From Planctomycetota bacterium (GTDB taxonomy: Bacteria; Planctomycetota; UBA8108; UBA1146), in assembly GCA_002691835.1 (NCBI GenBank), contig NZJA01000067.1, positions 1-10,267 on the forward strand: a DNA stretch of 10,267 bases. The letters are read 5' to 3'. This document shows, piece by piece, positions 1-7,711 of this stretch. Within the stretch, counting starts at the first letter, position 1; every line of letters begins with the position of its first letter. The notes under the pieces are model-generated. The model saw only the letters and a list, made by a program, of their open reading frames with translations. It was not told the origin of the DNA and searched no databases. The translations under genes were made by a program, and so were the position numbers.

Positions 1-365
1 CCGAAGATTCGCCCACGGGTACGTGCAATCAACAGCGACACCGTGAAAATACTCAACATGTAGGGAATCACCGAGAAAAGACTAAGGCTTTCCACTCCAT
101 GTCCAAAAAATTTGAAAGAGATGGTCGCAAGCAGCGTTAGCAAAGGTTGCTGCTGAGTTTGCTCAAGCCCCGCCTCGATCTCCAAATGGCGTCCTCTGGC
201 TTCAGCAAAAGGTTCCGCACCGATGTCCGGGTAAACTTGTGAAACACCCCACACCGTACTGGGATCACTTCCTGATCCAAGGCAGAAAAGTAATCCGAAT
301 ACCATGATCGAGCCGAGGATTAACCCCGCATGTCGATCAGGAAAATTATTGAGCGTTGCCCGCAT
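1..365 (-). CDS. GT-C (PMT/ArnT-like) glycosyltransferase, N-terminal part
   Basis: This frame stays open from an ATG at 365 to the window edge, giving 121 complete codons of an incomplete protein. I see a hydrophobic helix at about residues 13-30, then a polar extracytoplasmic-like loop (about 31-72), then hydrophobic stretches at about 74-88 and 93-115 ending in a basic R-T-R-G-R turn. The loop holds D47 and E51 followed by A-E-A-R-G, and then Q-Q-P-L-L-T-L-L-A and F-K-F-F-G. That order recalls the acidic first loop, the 'KPPL' step and the 'klfG' segment of the PMT/ArnT (GT39/GT83-like) GT-C enzymes, which move sugars from polyprenyl-phosphate carriers outside the inner membrane. The start is supported by GGAG 8 nt upstream and by a TGATG junction that shares one base with the pilR stop, suggesting translational coupling. 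The family call is an inference from a fragment; another polytopic membrane protein is possible. Confidence 0.55.
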   Translation of the reverse strand, partial: MRATLNNFPDRHAGLILGSIMVFGLLFCLGSGSDPSTVWGVSQVYPDIGAEPFAEARGRHLEIEAGLEQTQQQPLLTLLATISFKFFGHGVESLSLFSVIPYMLSIFTVSLLIARTRGRIF

Positions 366-1786
366 CAGGCAAACTCCGCAGATTTCACCTGAAGATTAAG
401 CTTACTAACCTTGTAACGGAACTGTCGATAGGAAACACCCAAGAGCTCTGCGGCGCGAGTCTGATTACCCTGACACCGCTGAAGCGCCTGTCGAATCAGT
501 TGGGCTTCAAAGCGAATCAGCTGATCTTCAAGCCCCATTCCTGTATCCAGGCAGACATTCCCAGTCTCAGTCTCATTCCCAGACTGAGTCACGTTTTCAA
601 ACGGAGTCTCTCCTTGTTTCACTGAAGCAGAAGAAGATATAGGAAGCACCAATGATAATTCATCAATCAGATCTTCCTGGCACAGGGCGACTTGTCGCTG
701 AATCACATTCTCTAACTCCCGGACATTTCCCGGCCAATCATGCTGACTCAGAGCTTGATGAGCAGCTGGTGTCATTCCACTGACAGGCTTCCCCATGGCC
801 TCTGCATGCCTGCGAATAAAATGTCCTGCCAGCAATGGCAGATCTTCTTTTCTATCTCGGAGAGGCGGAAGGTGCATTGGAATCACATTCAATCGATAGA
901 AGAGATCTTCCCTGAATCGACCTTCCTGAACTTCAATGGTCAGATCTTTGTTAGTAGCGGCAATAATTCGGACATCGGTTTCGACTTCAGAATCTCCGCC
1001 TACCGGAATTACTCTTCGATCTTCGAGAGCCCGGAGTATCCGCACTTGGGTCGACAAGCTCATGTCGGCAACTTCATCCAGAAATAAGGTTCCGCCATTC
1101 GCACTCACAAAAACGCCTTTTCGTTCCTCTACGGCTCCCGTGAAGGCTCCTTTGACATGACCGAAGAGTTCACTTTCGAGAAGACCTTCGGTAAAGGCAC
1201 TACAGTTGACGGCGATAAACTGATGATCGTTTCGGTTCGAACCATCATGGATTGCGCGAGCGATCAATTCTTTTCCACAACCACTTTCACCCGTCACAAG
1301 AACTGTCGAATTGGTTGGAGCAACTTTCTCGACCATTTCGAAAAGTTCACGCATCACCGGGGTATTCCCGACCATTCTCTGACGAAGATTACGATTTCGA
1401 TTCTGATCACGATTCGTTGAAGCAAGAGCCCGGCTGACGGCCCCTTTTACTTCCTCATTCTGAAATGGTTTCCTGAGAAAATCGAAACTTCCCTGACGCA
1501 TCGCCTCCAAGGCGACATCGGAGGTGGAATAGGCTGTCATTACCAAGACCGGGGTTTCTGGAGCGACTTCACGTGCCTGCTGCAACAGCTCCATCCCATC
1601 CAGACCACCCATGCGGAGATCCTGAATAAAGACCCTCGCACCCTGACTACGCAGGATTTCCAGAGCTTCTTCCCCTGATTCAGCACAACAGACCGAATAC
1701 CCTTCATTCGTCAGAATGATTTCCAGGAATTCACGCATGCTCAATTCGTCATCGACGATCAGGATATCGTAAGCCTTGGGGTTCAT
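365..1786 (-). CDS. pilR: PilR, sigma-54-dependent response regulator of the NtrC family
   Basis: The 473-residue product has the full three-domain NtrC layout. Residues 5-120 are a receiver with the acidic pair D12/D13, phospho-acceptor D56 and conserved K106 (R-K-P). Residues about 138-380 are an AAA+ domain with Walker A GESGCGKE (166-173), the sigma-54 contact loop GAFTGA (213-218) and Walker B GGTLFLDE (231-238). After a polar linker (about 381-420), a Fis-type helix-turn-helix lies at about 438-463. Such proteins hydrolyse ATP to open sigma-54 promoters when phosphorylated. Its ATG overlaps the stop of the sensor kinase gene (ATGA), and both follow pilT-pilB-pilC, so PilR is the best name; the known target in other species is the pilin gene, which is not in this window. 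A small oddity is M-G rather than the usual M-P shortly after D56. Another NtrC-type regulator is the only realistic alternative. Confidence 0.93.
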   Translation of the reverse strand: MNPKAYDILIVDDELSMREFLEIILTNEGYSVCCAESGEEALEILRSQGARVFIQDLRMGGLDGMELLQQAREVAPETPVLVMTAYSTSDVALEAMRQGSFDFLRKPFQNEEVKGAVSRALASTNRDQNRNRNLRQRMVGNTPVMRELFEMVEKVAPTNSTVLVTGESGCGKELIARAIHDGSNRNDHQFIAVNCSAFTEGLLESELFGHVKGAFTGAVEERKGVFVSANGGTLFLDEVADMSLSTQVRILRALEDRRVIPVGGDSEVETDVRIIAATNKDLTIEVQEGRFREDLFYRLNVIPMHLPPLRDRKEDLPLLAGHFIRRHAEAMGKPVSGMTPAAHQALSQHDWPGNVRELENVIQRQVALCQEDLIDELSLVLPISSSASVKQGETPFENVTQSGNETETGNVCLDTGMGLEDQLIRFEAQLIRQALQRCQGNQTRAAELLGVSYRQFRYKVSKLNLQVKSAEFA

Positions 1787-3300
1787 ACTCGACCTGCCTT
1801 TACCTCTTCGGGTTCATGTACCTCAGTGAGCGGAACAACCACTTTCATAGTTGTTCCATGCCCCTCTAAGGAATCGATTTCGATTCGACCACCGGACTCC
1901 TCGACAGCTTTGCGCACGATGGCAAGTCCGAGGCCTCCCTCTCGCGATTTCGTTGTCATAAACGGGTGAAAGATTCGGCTCTGTATTTCTTCCGAAATTC
2001 CAGGTCCATCGTCGCTGATCATCAATAGAGCCAAACCATCCATTGGCGTCAGTGAAATATCCAAATGCCCATTTCCCTGACATGCCTCTACTGCATTGAT
2101 CATCAGATTACTGACGATGCTATTCCAGGAATCACCGTCCACGGCGACTGAGATCTCTGGTACCACACCCATATGAAATGTCATTCCACTGGAATCGGAT
2201 CTCTGCTGGATCATCTCGAGAACCTCTTCGACTCCACGAGAGGCATCACAAGCACTGCAACGATTTTGGGTTCTTCGATGCGAGTACTCGAGAAAACGAT
2301 TCACTGTACGATCGAGACGATCCGACTCGCGATTGACGATTTTCGACATCATGGATGCCTGCTGAGGATTCAGCCTTCCGCCGGAAAGTTCCTCTGCTGC
2401 ACCTCGCAGTGAAGCCAGTGGATTTCGGATCTCATGAGCGAGACCCAGCGAGAGCTCATCCAATTCTTCCAAATGGACGAGGCGTGCTTCTGCCTCGATG
2501 GCTCTACGTTCAGCAGTTCGGTCAGTAAAGACTGCCAAAACGAGCCCCGATTCGAGGGCTGTCGTCTTTACCCGAAATGATCGCTCAACTCCGTCACGGT
2601 CGGACCAACGGACATCTGCGGCAGTTTTCACAGGGTGGATCAGTGCATTCCGGAAATCTTGATCGGTATCCCGACGTAAAATCTGATCGATAGGAAACCC
2701 GCTCCATTGGCGAGTATGCGGAAAGCGAAGAAATTTCCTCGCTGCGGGATTGGCTTCCAGAATACAGCCATTCTTGTCGGTTAAGACAATACCCTCTTCG
2801 AGGGCTTTCAGGATCTGATCATGTTGCTCTTCAAGATCAAGCCATGAGCCCTTCAAGCGCCCACCGAGCCAAGCTAATCCGTGAAGAGCAAGGGCCAAAG
2901 CCATCAACTGTGTTGAGATCATCACAGCGTTCTCAGCACTGGAAATCGACAGCGATCCTGCGACGAGAACGAAGACTGCCAGAGAAGCCTGAATCATCGC
3001 TCTTCGGCTTCCATTTCGGGCTCCGGAAAGAGCGATGACCAACAAGAGCACCGGAACAAACGGAGACGAGGTCCAACCCGATAAGGCAGTCAATATCAAG
3101 GACCCTGCAAGGTCCATGACTTCACCTGCGCTCTTCCAACTGGGAATAGCGAGGGTTGCGACAGAAACCGCGACCCAGATCCACAGCGCTACGATCGCAG
3201 GAGCAGGAACAGTATCCCCCCCTAGTACACCCACGAGGCAAAACGCCACCCATGGCATGCTCAATCGTAATAAAAATTGTGTCATGGTTACCTGTCTCAT
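1783..3300 (-). CDS. pilS: PilS-like membrane sensor histidine kinase
   Basis: Numbering from the ATG at 3300 gives 505 residues. Residues about 9-147 hold several hydrophobic helices, probably six, as in Pseudomonas PilS. A PAS domain follows (about 160-262, starting near L-K-A-L-E-E-G-I-V-L-T-D). The dimerisation and phosphotransfer helix carries the H-box L-A-H-E-I-R-N-P-L with H289. The catalytic domain shows the N-box around N402 (N-L-M-I-N-A-V-E-A), the G1 box D-D-G-P-G-I (430-435) and a glycine-rich G2 segment (455-459). It should autophosphorylate and pass phosphate to PilR D56. PilS proteins sense pilin levels in the inner membrane; here the signal is unknown. A GTG at 3309 is in frame, but the AAAGGG Shine-Dalgarno runs into it while sitting 8 nt before the ATG at 3300, so I use the ATG. 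It lies 18 nt after pilC and overlaps pilR by 4 nt. Confidence 0.9.
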   Translation of the reverse strand: MRQVTMTQFLLRLSMPWVAFCLVGVLGGDTVPAPAIVALWIWVAVSVATLAIPSWKSAGEVMDLAGSLILTALSGWTSSPFVPVLLLVIALSGARNGSRRAMIQASLAVFVLVAGSLSISSAENAVMISTQLMALALALHGLAWLGGRLKGSWLDLEEQHDQILKALEEGIVLTDKNGCILEANPAARKFLRFPHTRQWSGFPIDQILRRDTDQDFRNALIHPVKTAADVRWSDRDGVERSFRVKTTALESGLVLAVFTDRTAERRAIEAEARLVHLEELDELSLGLAHEIRNPLASLRGAAEELSGGRLNPQQASMMSKIVNRESDRLDRTVNRFLEYSHRRTQNRCSACDASRGVEEVLEMIQQRSDSSGMTFHMGVVPEISVAVDGDSWNSIVSNLMINAVEACQGNGHLDISLTPMDGLALLMISDDGPGISEEIQSRIFHPFMTTKSREGGLGLAIVRKAVEESGGRIEIDSLEGHGTTMKVVVPLTEVHEPEEVKAGRV

Positions 3301-3308
3301 GACTTCCA

Positions 3309-3314
3309 CCCTTT
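3309..3314 (-). promoter_or_regulatory. Ribosome binding site deciding the pilS start
   Basis: On the minus strand AAAGGG lies 8 nt before the ATG at 3300. Its last G is the first base of the alternative GTG codon (3309-3307), so it cannot serve that codon. This favours the ATG and a protein three residues shorter than the longest reading. Confidence 0.65.
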
Positions 3315-3318
3315 AGTT

Positions 3319-4569
3319 TTAGTGTGATCCCATTTTCCCGAGCATCGATAGCAACGGCAGGAACATGGCGAGAACCATCGTCCCGACAACCGCTCCCATA
3401 ATGACAATCAGGAATGGTTCAATCAGAGAAGTCAGCTGCTTTACAGTGCTGCGAACTTCGGCGTCGTAAAATTCAGAAACTTTTCCGAGCAATTGCTCAA
3501 GCGAACCGGATCTCTCTCCAATGGCGATCATTCGACAAACCATCGGTGGAAATCTTCGTGTTCTGGCCAGGGGCTGACCGAGGCTTTCTCCCTGCCTGAC
3601 CGATTCAGCTGATTTCTCGATCGCTTCTGCGTAAAGCACATTGCCTGTTGTCTGCCCAACAATTTCCAAAGCACCCAGAATTGGAACGCCACTCTTGATC
3701 AGGGTGGCAAAGGTACCGCTGAACCGGCTAACGATGGTCTTGCGGATCAATGGACCAAATACAGGAATCTTGAGAATCGCCATATCCCAGAGGCGGCGGC
3801 CCGTTTGAGTACCAAGAAGCATTTTCCCTGCTACCGCAGAGAGAACCATCGACAGGACAATCATCCCAAAGTTTGACTGTGCCAGATCACTGAGGGACAT
3901 CACGGCCGCAGTCAGTGCTGGCATTTCCTGATTGAGTCCTTCGAAAATATCCTTGAACTGAGGTAAGACAAAAACCAGAAGCCCCAAGCTGATGACACAA
4001 ATCATCACCAGGCTGACCACCGGGTAAGTCATTGCGGATTTGATCTCGCCCTTGAGTTCTTCTGATTCTTCCATATGGGTCGCAAGACGATCGAGAACCT
4101 CATCCAACTGGCCACTGGCTTCTCCAGCTCGAACCATATTGACGAAGATGTCATCAAAGACTTTTGGATGCCGTGATAGGGCATTTGAAAAGTCTTTTCC
4201 CTGTCTAACTTCAGAAGCGATGTCAGCCAGAACATTTTTCAAATTCTCGTTGTCACACTGCTCTTCAATCACTTCGAGTGATTCGACCAATGGAATCCCT
4301 GAATCAAACATCGTTGCGAGCTGACGCGACATAGGAACCAGTTCTTTACGCGGGATTCTTTTCCCGAATGAACTGGCCGCTTGAGAAAAGGATGGCAATG
4401 AAAAGGAAAGCTTGCTTCCCCTACCGCCACTTTTCTGTCCATGAATGGCTGTCACCGTCAATCCGCGACGACGTAACTCCTGGATCGCTTCGGTCTCGGT
4501 TTCAGCTTCAATCACACCTGTGACTGACTTCCCCTGGGGGTTACGAGATTTGTAATCGTAGTTTTTCAT
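3319..4569 (-). CDS. pilC: PilC, type IV pilus inner-membrane platform protein
   Basis: The 416-residue product is of usual PilC/GspF length. A short N-terminal segment (Y-D-Y-K-S-R-N-P-Q-G-K, with the E-A-E-T-E-x-E-A-I pattern) is followed by two T2SSF domains at about 78-200 and 283-405. Each carries the family signature: S-G-I-P-L-V-E-S-L at 90-98 and S-G-V-P-I-L-G-A-L at 293-301, then R-A-G-E-A-S-G-Q-L (147-155) and I-G-E-R-S-G-S-L (350-357). Hydrophobic helices lie at about 183-203, 234-252 and 383-408. PilC sits in the inner membrane, binds PilB or PilT on its cytoplasmic side and couples their rotation to pilin insertion or removal. It starts 14 nt after the pilB stop with GGAG 6 nt before its ATG. 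A GspF of a type II secretion system is homologous, but the pilT and pilSR neighbours point to a pilus. Confidence 0.95.
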   Translation of the reverse strand: MKNYDYKSRNPQGKSVTGVIEAETETEAIQELRRRGLTVTAIHGQKSGGRGSKLSFSLPSFSQAASSFGKRIPRKELVPMSRQLATMFDSGIPLVESLEVIEEQCDNENLKNVLADIASEVRQGKDFSNALSRHPKVFDDIFVNMVRAGEASGQLDEVLDRLATHMEESEELKGEIKSAMTYPVVSLVMICVISLGLLVFVLPQFKDIFEGLNQEMPALTAAVMSLSDLAQSNFGMIVLSMVLSAVAGKMLLGTQTGRRLWDMAILKIPVFGPLIRKTIVSRFSGTFATLIKSGVPILGALEIVGQTTGNVLYAEAIEKSAESVRQGESLGQPLARTRRFPPMVCRMIAIGERSGSLEQLLGKVSEFYDAEVRSTVKQLTSLIEPFLIVIMGAVVGTMVLAMFLPLLSMLGKMGSH

Positions 4570-4583
4570 TTTTTCTCCAACTC

Positions 4584-6302
4584 CTAATCACCCTGAGTTA
4601 CGCGTAGAACTTCTTCGAGAGAGGTTTTCCCACGTAAAACATTGAGGATTCCAACCCTGCGAAGAGTCATCATTCCATTGGCAAGGGCGGTATCACGAAT
4701 CTCCAGAGCGGACCCTCCAGCGACGACGACCCTGCGGACCTCTTCGTCCATCGGCATCGTTTCGAGAAGAGCAAATCGCCCGCGGTAGCCCCCCTGACAA
4801 CGGGAACACCCACCAGGCTCATACAAGCGTGCTTCAGACGCCTCATCAGCGGTAAACCCAAGGGCCATGAGGCGTTCTGCAGGGAGTTCACCGGCTTCCT
4901 GCTTGCAGTCTTCACAGAGTCTTCTGCACAAACGCTGGGCAGCGATGCACTGTGTCGCTGAAGCGACGAGGAAGGGATCAATCCCCATATCAACCATACG
5001 AGTCACCGTTGATGGGGCATCATTCGTATGAAGAGTCGAAAAGACTCGGTGACCCGTCAGTGATGCCTTGACGGCGATCTCAGCAGTTTCAAGATCTCGG
5101 ATCTCACCGATCATGACCGTATCCGGGTCTTGTCGGAGAATCGAACGGAGTGCTTTCGAGAAAGTCAGGCCTCTTTTGGCATTCACGGGAACCTGGACAA
5201 CTCCTTCGAGTTGATACTCCACCGGATCTTCAACGGTCGTAATATTCTCCGAAGGCGAGAGCACTTCATTCACACAGGAATACAGGGAAGTAGACTTTCC
5301 TGATCCGGTCGGCCCAGTCACCAACAACATGCCGTATGAACTTGAAATCGCCGAACGGATGTCCCTAAGAGCCTTTTCCTCAAAGCCAAGACTTTCAAGA
5401 TTTAAGGCGAGATTGGATGAATCCAGAATCCTCAGGACGACTTTTTCGCCATGAACTGTGGGTAAGGTAGAGACCCGGAAGTCAACCTGACGCCCTTCAA
5501 TCCGCAGCTGGAATTTTCCGTCTTGAGGGATTCTTCTCTCTGCAATATCGAGTCCAGCCATGATCTTCAAGCGACTAATAATCGAGGCTCGAAGTTGGGC
5601 AGGTGGCTTCTGTGCTTCGCCGAGGACACCGTCACAACGGTATCTGACACGAATCGATCTTTCCTGGGGTTCCACGTGAATGTCTGATGCACGTTCACGA
5701 AGAGCCTGGTAGATAATGTGATTCACAATTTTGACGACCGGGGATTCATCTCCCTCAAAGGAGAGCTCCTGAATCGCTTCATTTGAATCTTCATGACCTT
5801 CGCGTAACTCAAGGTCGAGATTTCCGTAATCTTCCAGAACTTCTTCGATTTCCTTGCGACCATCCCCATAAAGACGATCGATCGCTTCTTCAATTCTGAA
5901 ATCACACGCGAGTACAGGCTGAACTTGACAGCGGGTAATATTACGAAGCTCATCGAGCAACAAAATGTCTTGAGGATCGGCAACTGCAACGGTCAAGACT
6001 CCCGACGCCCGAGAGACCGGAAGCACACGGCAGGAGCGAGCAATCCGCTCCTTAAAATCTTCGCAAGGATTTTCATCGAGCGATAAACGTTGCAGATCGA
6101 TGGGCGCAACGCCCGTTTCCATGGCAAGAATCCCGAGGAACTCTTCCTCAGCGACTTTTCCATCTTCGATCAGGATCTTCATCACAGAGCCGTCATCCCC
6201 GGACTGCTGGATGGCCTCATCGATATACTGATCCTCCACCAATCGGTGGCGGGCCAGTATCTTTCCCAATCTGCGGTTAAAACGAACGATGGCTTGCGAC
6301 AT
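4584..6302 (-). CDS. pilB: PilB, type IV pilus assembly (extension) ATPase
   Basis: Read from the ATG at 6302 the product has 572 residues, normal for PilB/GspE enzymes. An N-terminal GspE/MshEN-type domain (about 1-150, with the L-x-V-A-V-A-D-P-Q-D motif at 103-112) precedes the bilobed ATPase. I see Walker A GPTGSGKST (330-338), the Asp box T-T-V-E-D-P-V-E-Y (355-363), Walker B V-M-I-G-E (396-400), a His box H-R-V-F-S-T-L-H-T-N-D (418-428), and the zinc-binding tetracysteine C463/C466 and C499/C502 found in assembly ATPases but not in PilT. It powers pilus polymerisation at the cytoplasmic face with PilC. Start choice is not settled: ATG at 6302 lies 2 nt after the pilT stop, while an in-frame TTG at 6308 overlaps that stop and sits closer to an AAAGG motif. 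A type II secretion GspE is the alternative; context favours PilB. Confidence 0.94.
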   Translation of the reverse strand: MSQAIVRFNRRLGKILARHRLVEDQYIDEAIQQSGDDGSVMKILIEDGKVAEEEFLGILAMETGVAPIDLQRLSLDENPCEDFKERIARSCRVLPVSRASGVLTVAVADPQDILLLDELRNITRCQVQPVLACDFRIEEAIDRLYGDGRKEIEEVLEDYGNLDLELREGHEDSNEAIQELSFEGDESPVVKIVNHIIYQALRERASDIHVEPQERSIRVRYRCDGVLGEAQKPPAQLRASIISRLKIMAGLDIAERRIPQDGKFQLRIEGRQVDFRVSTLPTVHGEKVVLRILDSSNLALNLESLGFEEKALRDIRSAISSSYGMLLVTGPTGSGKSTSLYSCVNEVLSPSENITTVEDPVEYQLEGVVQVPVNAKRGLTFSKALRSILRQDPDTVMIGEIRDLETAEIAVKASLTGHRVFSTLHTNDAPSTVTRMVDMGIDPFLVASATQCIAAQRLCRRLCEDCKQEAGELPAERLMALGFTADEASEARLYEPGGCSRCQGGYRGRFALLETMPMDEEVRRVVVAGGSALEIRDTALANGMMTLRRVGILNVLRGKTSLEEVLRVTQGD

Positions 6303-6304
6303 GG

Positions 6305-7369
6305 TCAACTCTGCCTTTGGAAAATTCGTTTAAGTTCTTCGGTATCGGTGGAGCGAGAAATCGCCTCTTCGTAGGTAATCTGACGAGTTCTATAGAGCTC
6401 ATAGAGAGACTGATTCATGGTTCTCATTCCCAGCTTCCCTCCTGTTTGAATGGCGGAAGGAATCTGATGAGCCTTGTCATCGCGAATCAGTGCGCGAATT
6501 GCAGGTGTTGCGAGCAAGATCTCGCTGGCGAGAACCCGGCCCCTTCCATCTGAACGCGTCACCAGCTGCTGACAGATAATCCCCTCCAAGACGAAGGACA
6601 GCTGAGTCCGAATTTGCTGTTGCTGGTGAGCGGGAAAAACATCAATCAGACGATTAAGGGTTTGAACTGTGTCATTCGCATGCAGAGTTCCAAAGGTCAA
6701 GTGCCCAGTCTCAGCACAGGTCAGAGCTGAACCGATACTTTCGAGATCTCGTAACTCTCCGACCATGATGACGTCTGGGTCTTGGCGAAGAACTCTTCTG
6801 AGAGCACTTCCAAAGGAAGAGGTATCGGTCCCAACTTCTCTTTGTGTGACCCGACAATTCTGATTGCGATGAACGAACTCAATCGGGTCCTCAATCGTCA
6901 CAATATGATCATTACGACCACGATTGATAAAATCGACCATTGAAGCGAGGGATGTCGATTTACCACTTCCAGTGGCACCCGTAACGAGAACGAGGCCCTT
7001 CTTTTTCATGGCGAGGCCCTCGCAGACATCCGTCGGCAAACCGAGACTGCTTAACTCGGGAACCTGAGTCGGAATCACTCGAAGAATGGCTCCGACTGAT
7101 CCTCTCTGGTAAAAGACGTTTGTTCGGAATCGTCCCAACCCACTGATACCAAAAGCCATATCCAGCTCTTGATCGCGTTCAAAAGTACGGATCTGCTCGT
7201 TATCGAGAATCGAGTAAACAATTTTTCTGACTTCTTCGGCATCCAGGGTCGAGTCCCCTGCTTCAACGAGTCTTCCATGGATACGAATCATAGGTGCCGT
7301 TCCGGCACCCAGATGGAGGTCTGATCCCTCACGCTCCACGAGTTGCTGTACCAGGTCCTCAATGGTCAT
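6305..7369 (-). CDS. pilT: PilT, type IV pilus retraction ATPase
   Basis: The 354-residue product has PilT length and no zinc tetracysteine. The N-terminal PAS-like lobe begins with the typical G-S-D-L-H-L (15-20). The C-terminal lobe shows Walker A GATGSGKST (131-139), the Asp box T-I-E-D-P-I-E-F (158-165), Walker B I-M-V-G-E (201-205), and the His box H-L-T-F-G-T-L-H-A-N-D (223-233). The sequence A-I-R-A-L-I-R-D (290-297) matches the PilT-specific 'AIRNLIRE' motif needed for retraction, which argues for PilT over PilB or GspE. PilT disassembles pili into the inner membrane for twitching and DNA uptake. The start has a strong AAGGAG 7 nt before the ATG. As the first clear gene after the terminator at 7647-7682, it probably heads a pilT-pilB-pilC-pilS-pilR transcript. 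A PilU-type paralogue cannot be fully excluded. Confidence 0.95.
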   Translation of the reverse strand: MTIEDLVQQLVEREGSDLHLGAGTAPMIRIHGRLVEAGDSTLDAEEVRKIVYSILDNEQIRTFERDQELDMAFGISGLGRFRTNVFYQRGSVGAILRVIPTQVPELSSLGLPTDVCEGLAMKKKGLVLVTGATGSGKSTSLASMVDFINRGRNDHIVTIEDPIEFVHRNQNCRVTQREVGTDTSSFGSALRRVLRQDPDVIMVGELRDLESIGSALTCAETGHLTFGTLHANDTVQTLNRLIDVFPAHQQQQIRTQLSFVLEGIICQQLVTRSDGRGRVLASEILLATPAIRALIRDDKAHQIPSAIQTGGKLGMRTMNQSLYELYRTRQITYEEAISRSTDTEELKRIFQRQS

Positions 7370-7524
7370 TCCCGTACTCCTTCATGGCTTCTGGGGGCTG
7401 ATCCCCTCAGGTGAATTGGCTTCACATCGGCGATAACGCCAAGGCGGATGGATTCACGCTGAAGAGTAGCATCGGCCTTGAACATCAGGCCAAGCGAGAG
7501 CCGGAGTGGAATTGCAGAAATCAC
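7366..7524 (-). CDS. Possible small leader ORF upstream of pilT
   Basis: A minus-strand frame runs from a GTG at 7524 (52 codons) or an ATG at 7485 (39 codons) to a TGA at 7368-7366 that overlaps the pilT ATG as ATGA. I do not recognise the product. The GTG version begins with a hydrophobic stretch (M-I-S-A-I-P-L-R-L-S-L-G-L-M-F), then A-D-A-T-L-Q-R-E-S-I-R-L-G-V-I-A-D-V, then a basic tail. The frame is open for 62 codons above the stop, and codon use looks plausible. Against it, neither start has a good Shine-Dalgarno, and an open frame of this size can arise by chance in DNA of this composition. It might be a small protein coupled to pilT, a leader peptide, or nothing. The dyad at 7519-7538 spans the GTG. 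Confidence 0.22.
   Translation of the reverse strand: MISAIPLRLSLGLMFKADATLQRESIRLGVIADVKPIHLRGSAPRSHEGVRE
7377..7382 (-). promoter_or_regulatory. Strong ribosome binding site of pilT
   Basis: AAGGAG on the minus strand lies 7 nt before the pilT ATG, close to the ideal sequence and spacing. It fixes the pilT start and fits a highly translated first cistron. Confidence 0.8.
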
Positions 7525-7538
7525 CCAAATTGGTGATT
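7519..7538. repeat. Perfect 7-bp-arm inverted repeat in the pilT leader
   Basis: AATCACC and GGTGATT flank a 6-nt A/T-rich spacer (CAAATT). It lies about 150 bp before the pilT ATG. It could be an operator for a dimeric regulator or a small RNA hairpin in the leader. There is no U-run after it, so it is not a terminator. A dyad of this size can occur by chance. Confidence 0.35.
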
Positions 7539-7646
7539 GAGTACCATTGAGGCCAATTTAGGCAAATTCGATTCAACTCCCGCTGATCTGGAATCAACAG
7601 GAACCGCCACGAAAAAAATGCCGAGCCCAAGGCCGAAAATACTATT

Positions 7647-7682
7647 AAAAAACCGCCATGACCGGCTAGCCGGTCATGGCGG
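7647..7682 (-). terminator. Intrinsic terminator after the OmpA-like lipoprotein gene
   Basis: Positions 7653-7682 are a perfect 30-bp palindrome (arms of CCGCCATGACCGGC type around a central TA), able to form a 13-bp G+C-rich stem with a CTAG loop. On the minus strand it is followed at once by six T (7652-7647), the classic rho-independent layout, 29 nt after the lipoprotein stop codon. On the plus strand no T-run follows, so it acts in one direction. It separates the lipoprotein transcript from the pilT operon. Confidence 0.93.
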
Positions 7683-7711
7683 GATTCGGAAGTCTCAAGT
7701 GAAAGTGAGGA

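Larger units (their letters stand above)
7370..7646 (-). other. Leader and promoter region of the pilT operon
   Basis: This 277-bp stretch between the terminator and pilT should hold the promoter of the pilus operon, because the upstream transcript is closed by a strong terminator. I see no convincing sigma-70 pair. One GG-N10-GC arrangement lies at about 7488-7503, but its other positions match the sigma-54 consensus poorly. It also holds the dyad at 7519-7538, the possible small ORF, and a short GGGG/CCCC inverted pair at about 7395-7406 just upstream of the pilT ribosome site. Confidence 0.5.

Noticed and set aside
4569..4584. Type II secretion (GspE/GspF) identity for the PilB/PilC-like pair
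   Set aside because: A PilT with its retraction motif and a PilS/PilR pair are in the same operon and no other gsp gene is present, so a type IV pilus fits better.
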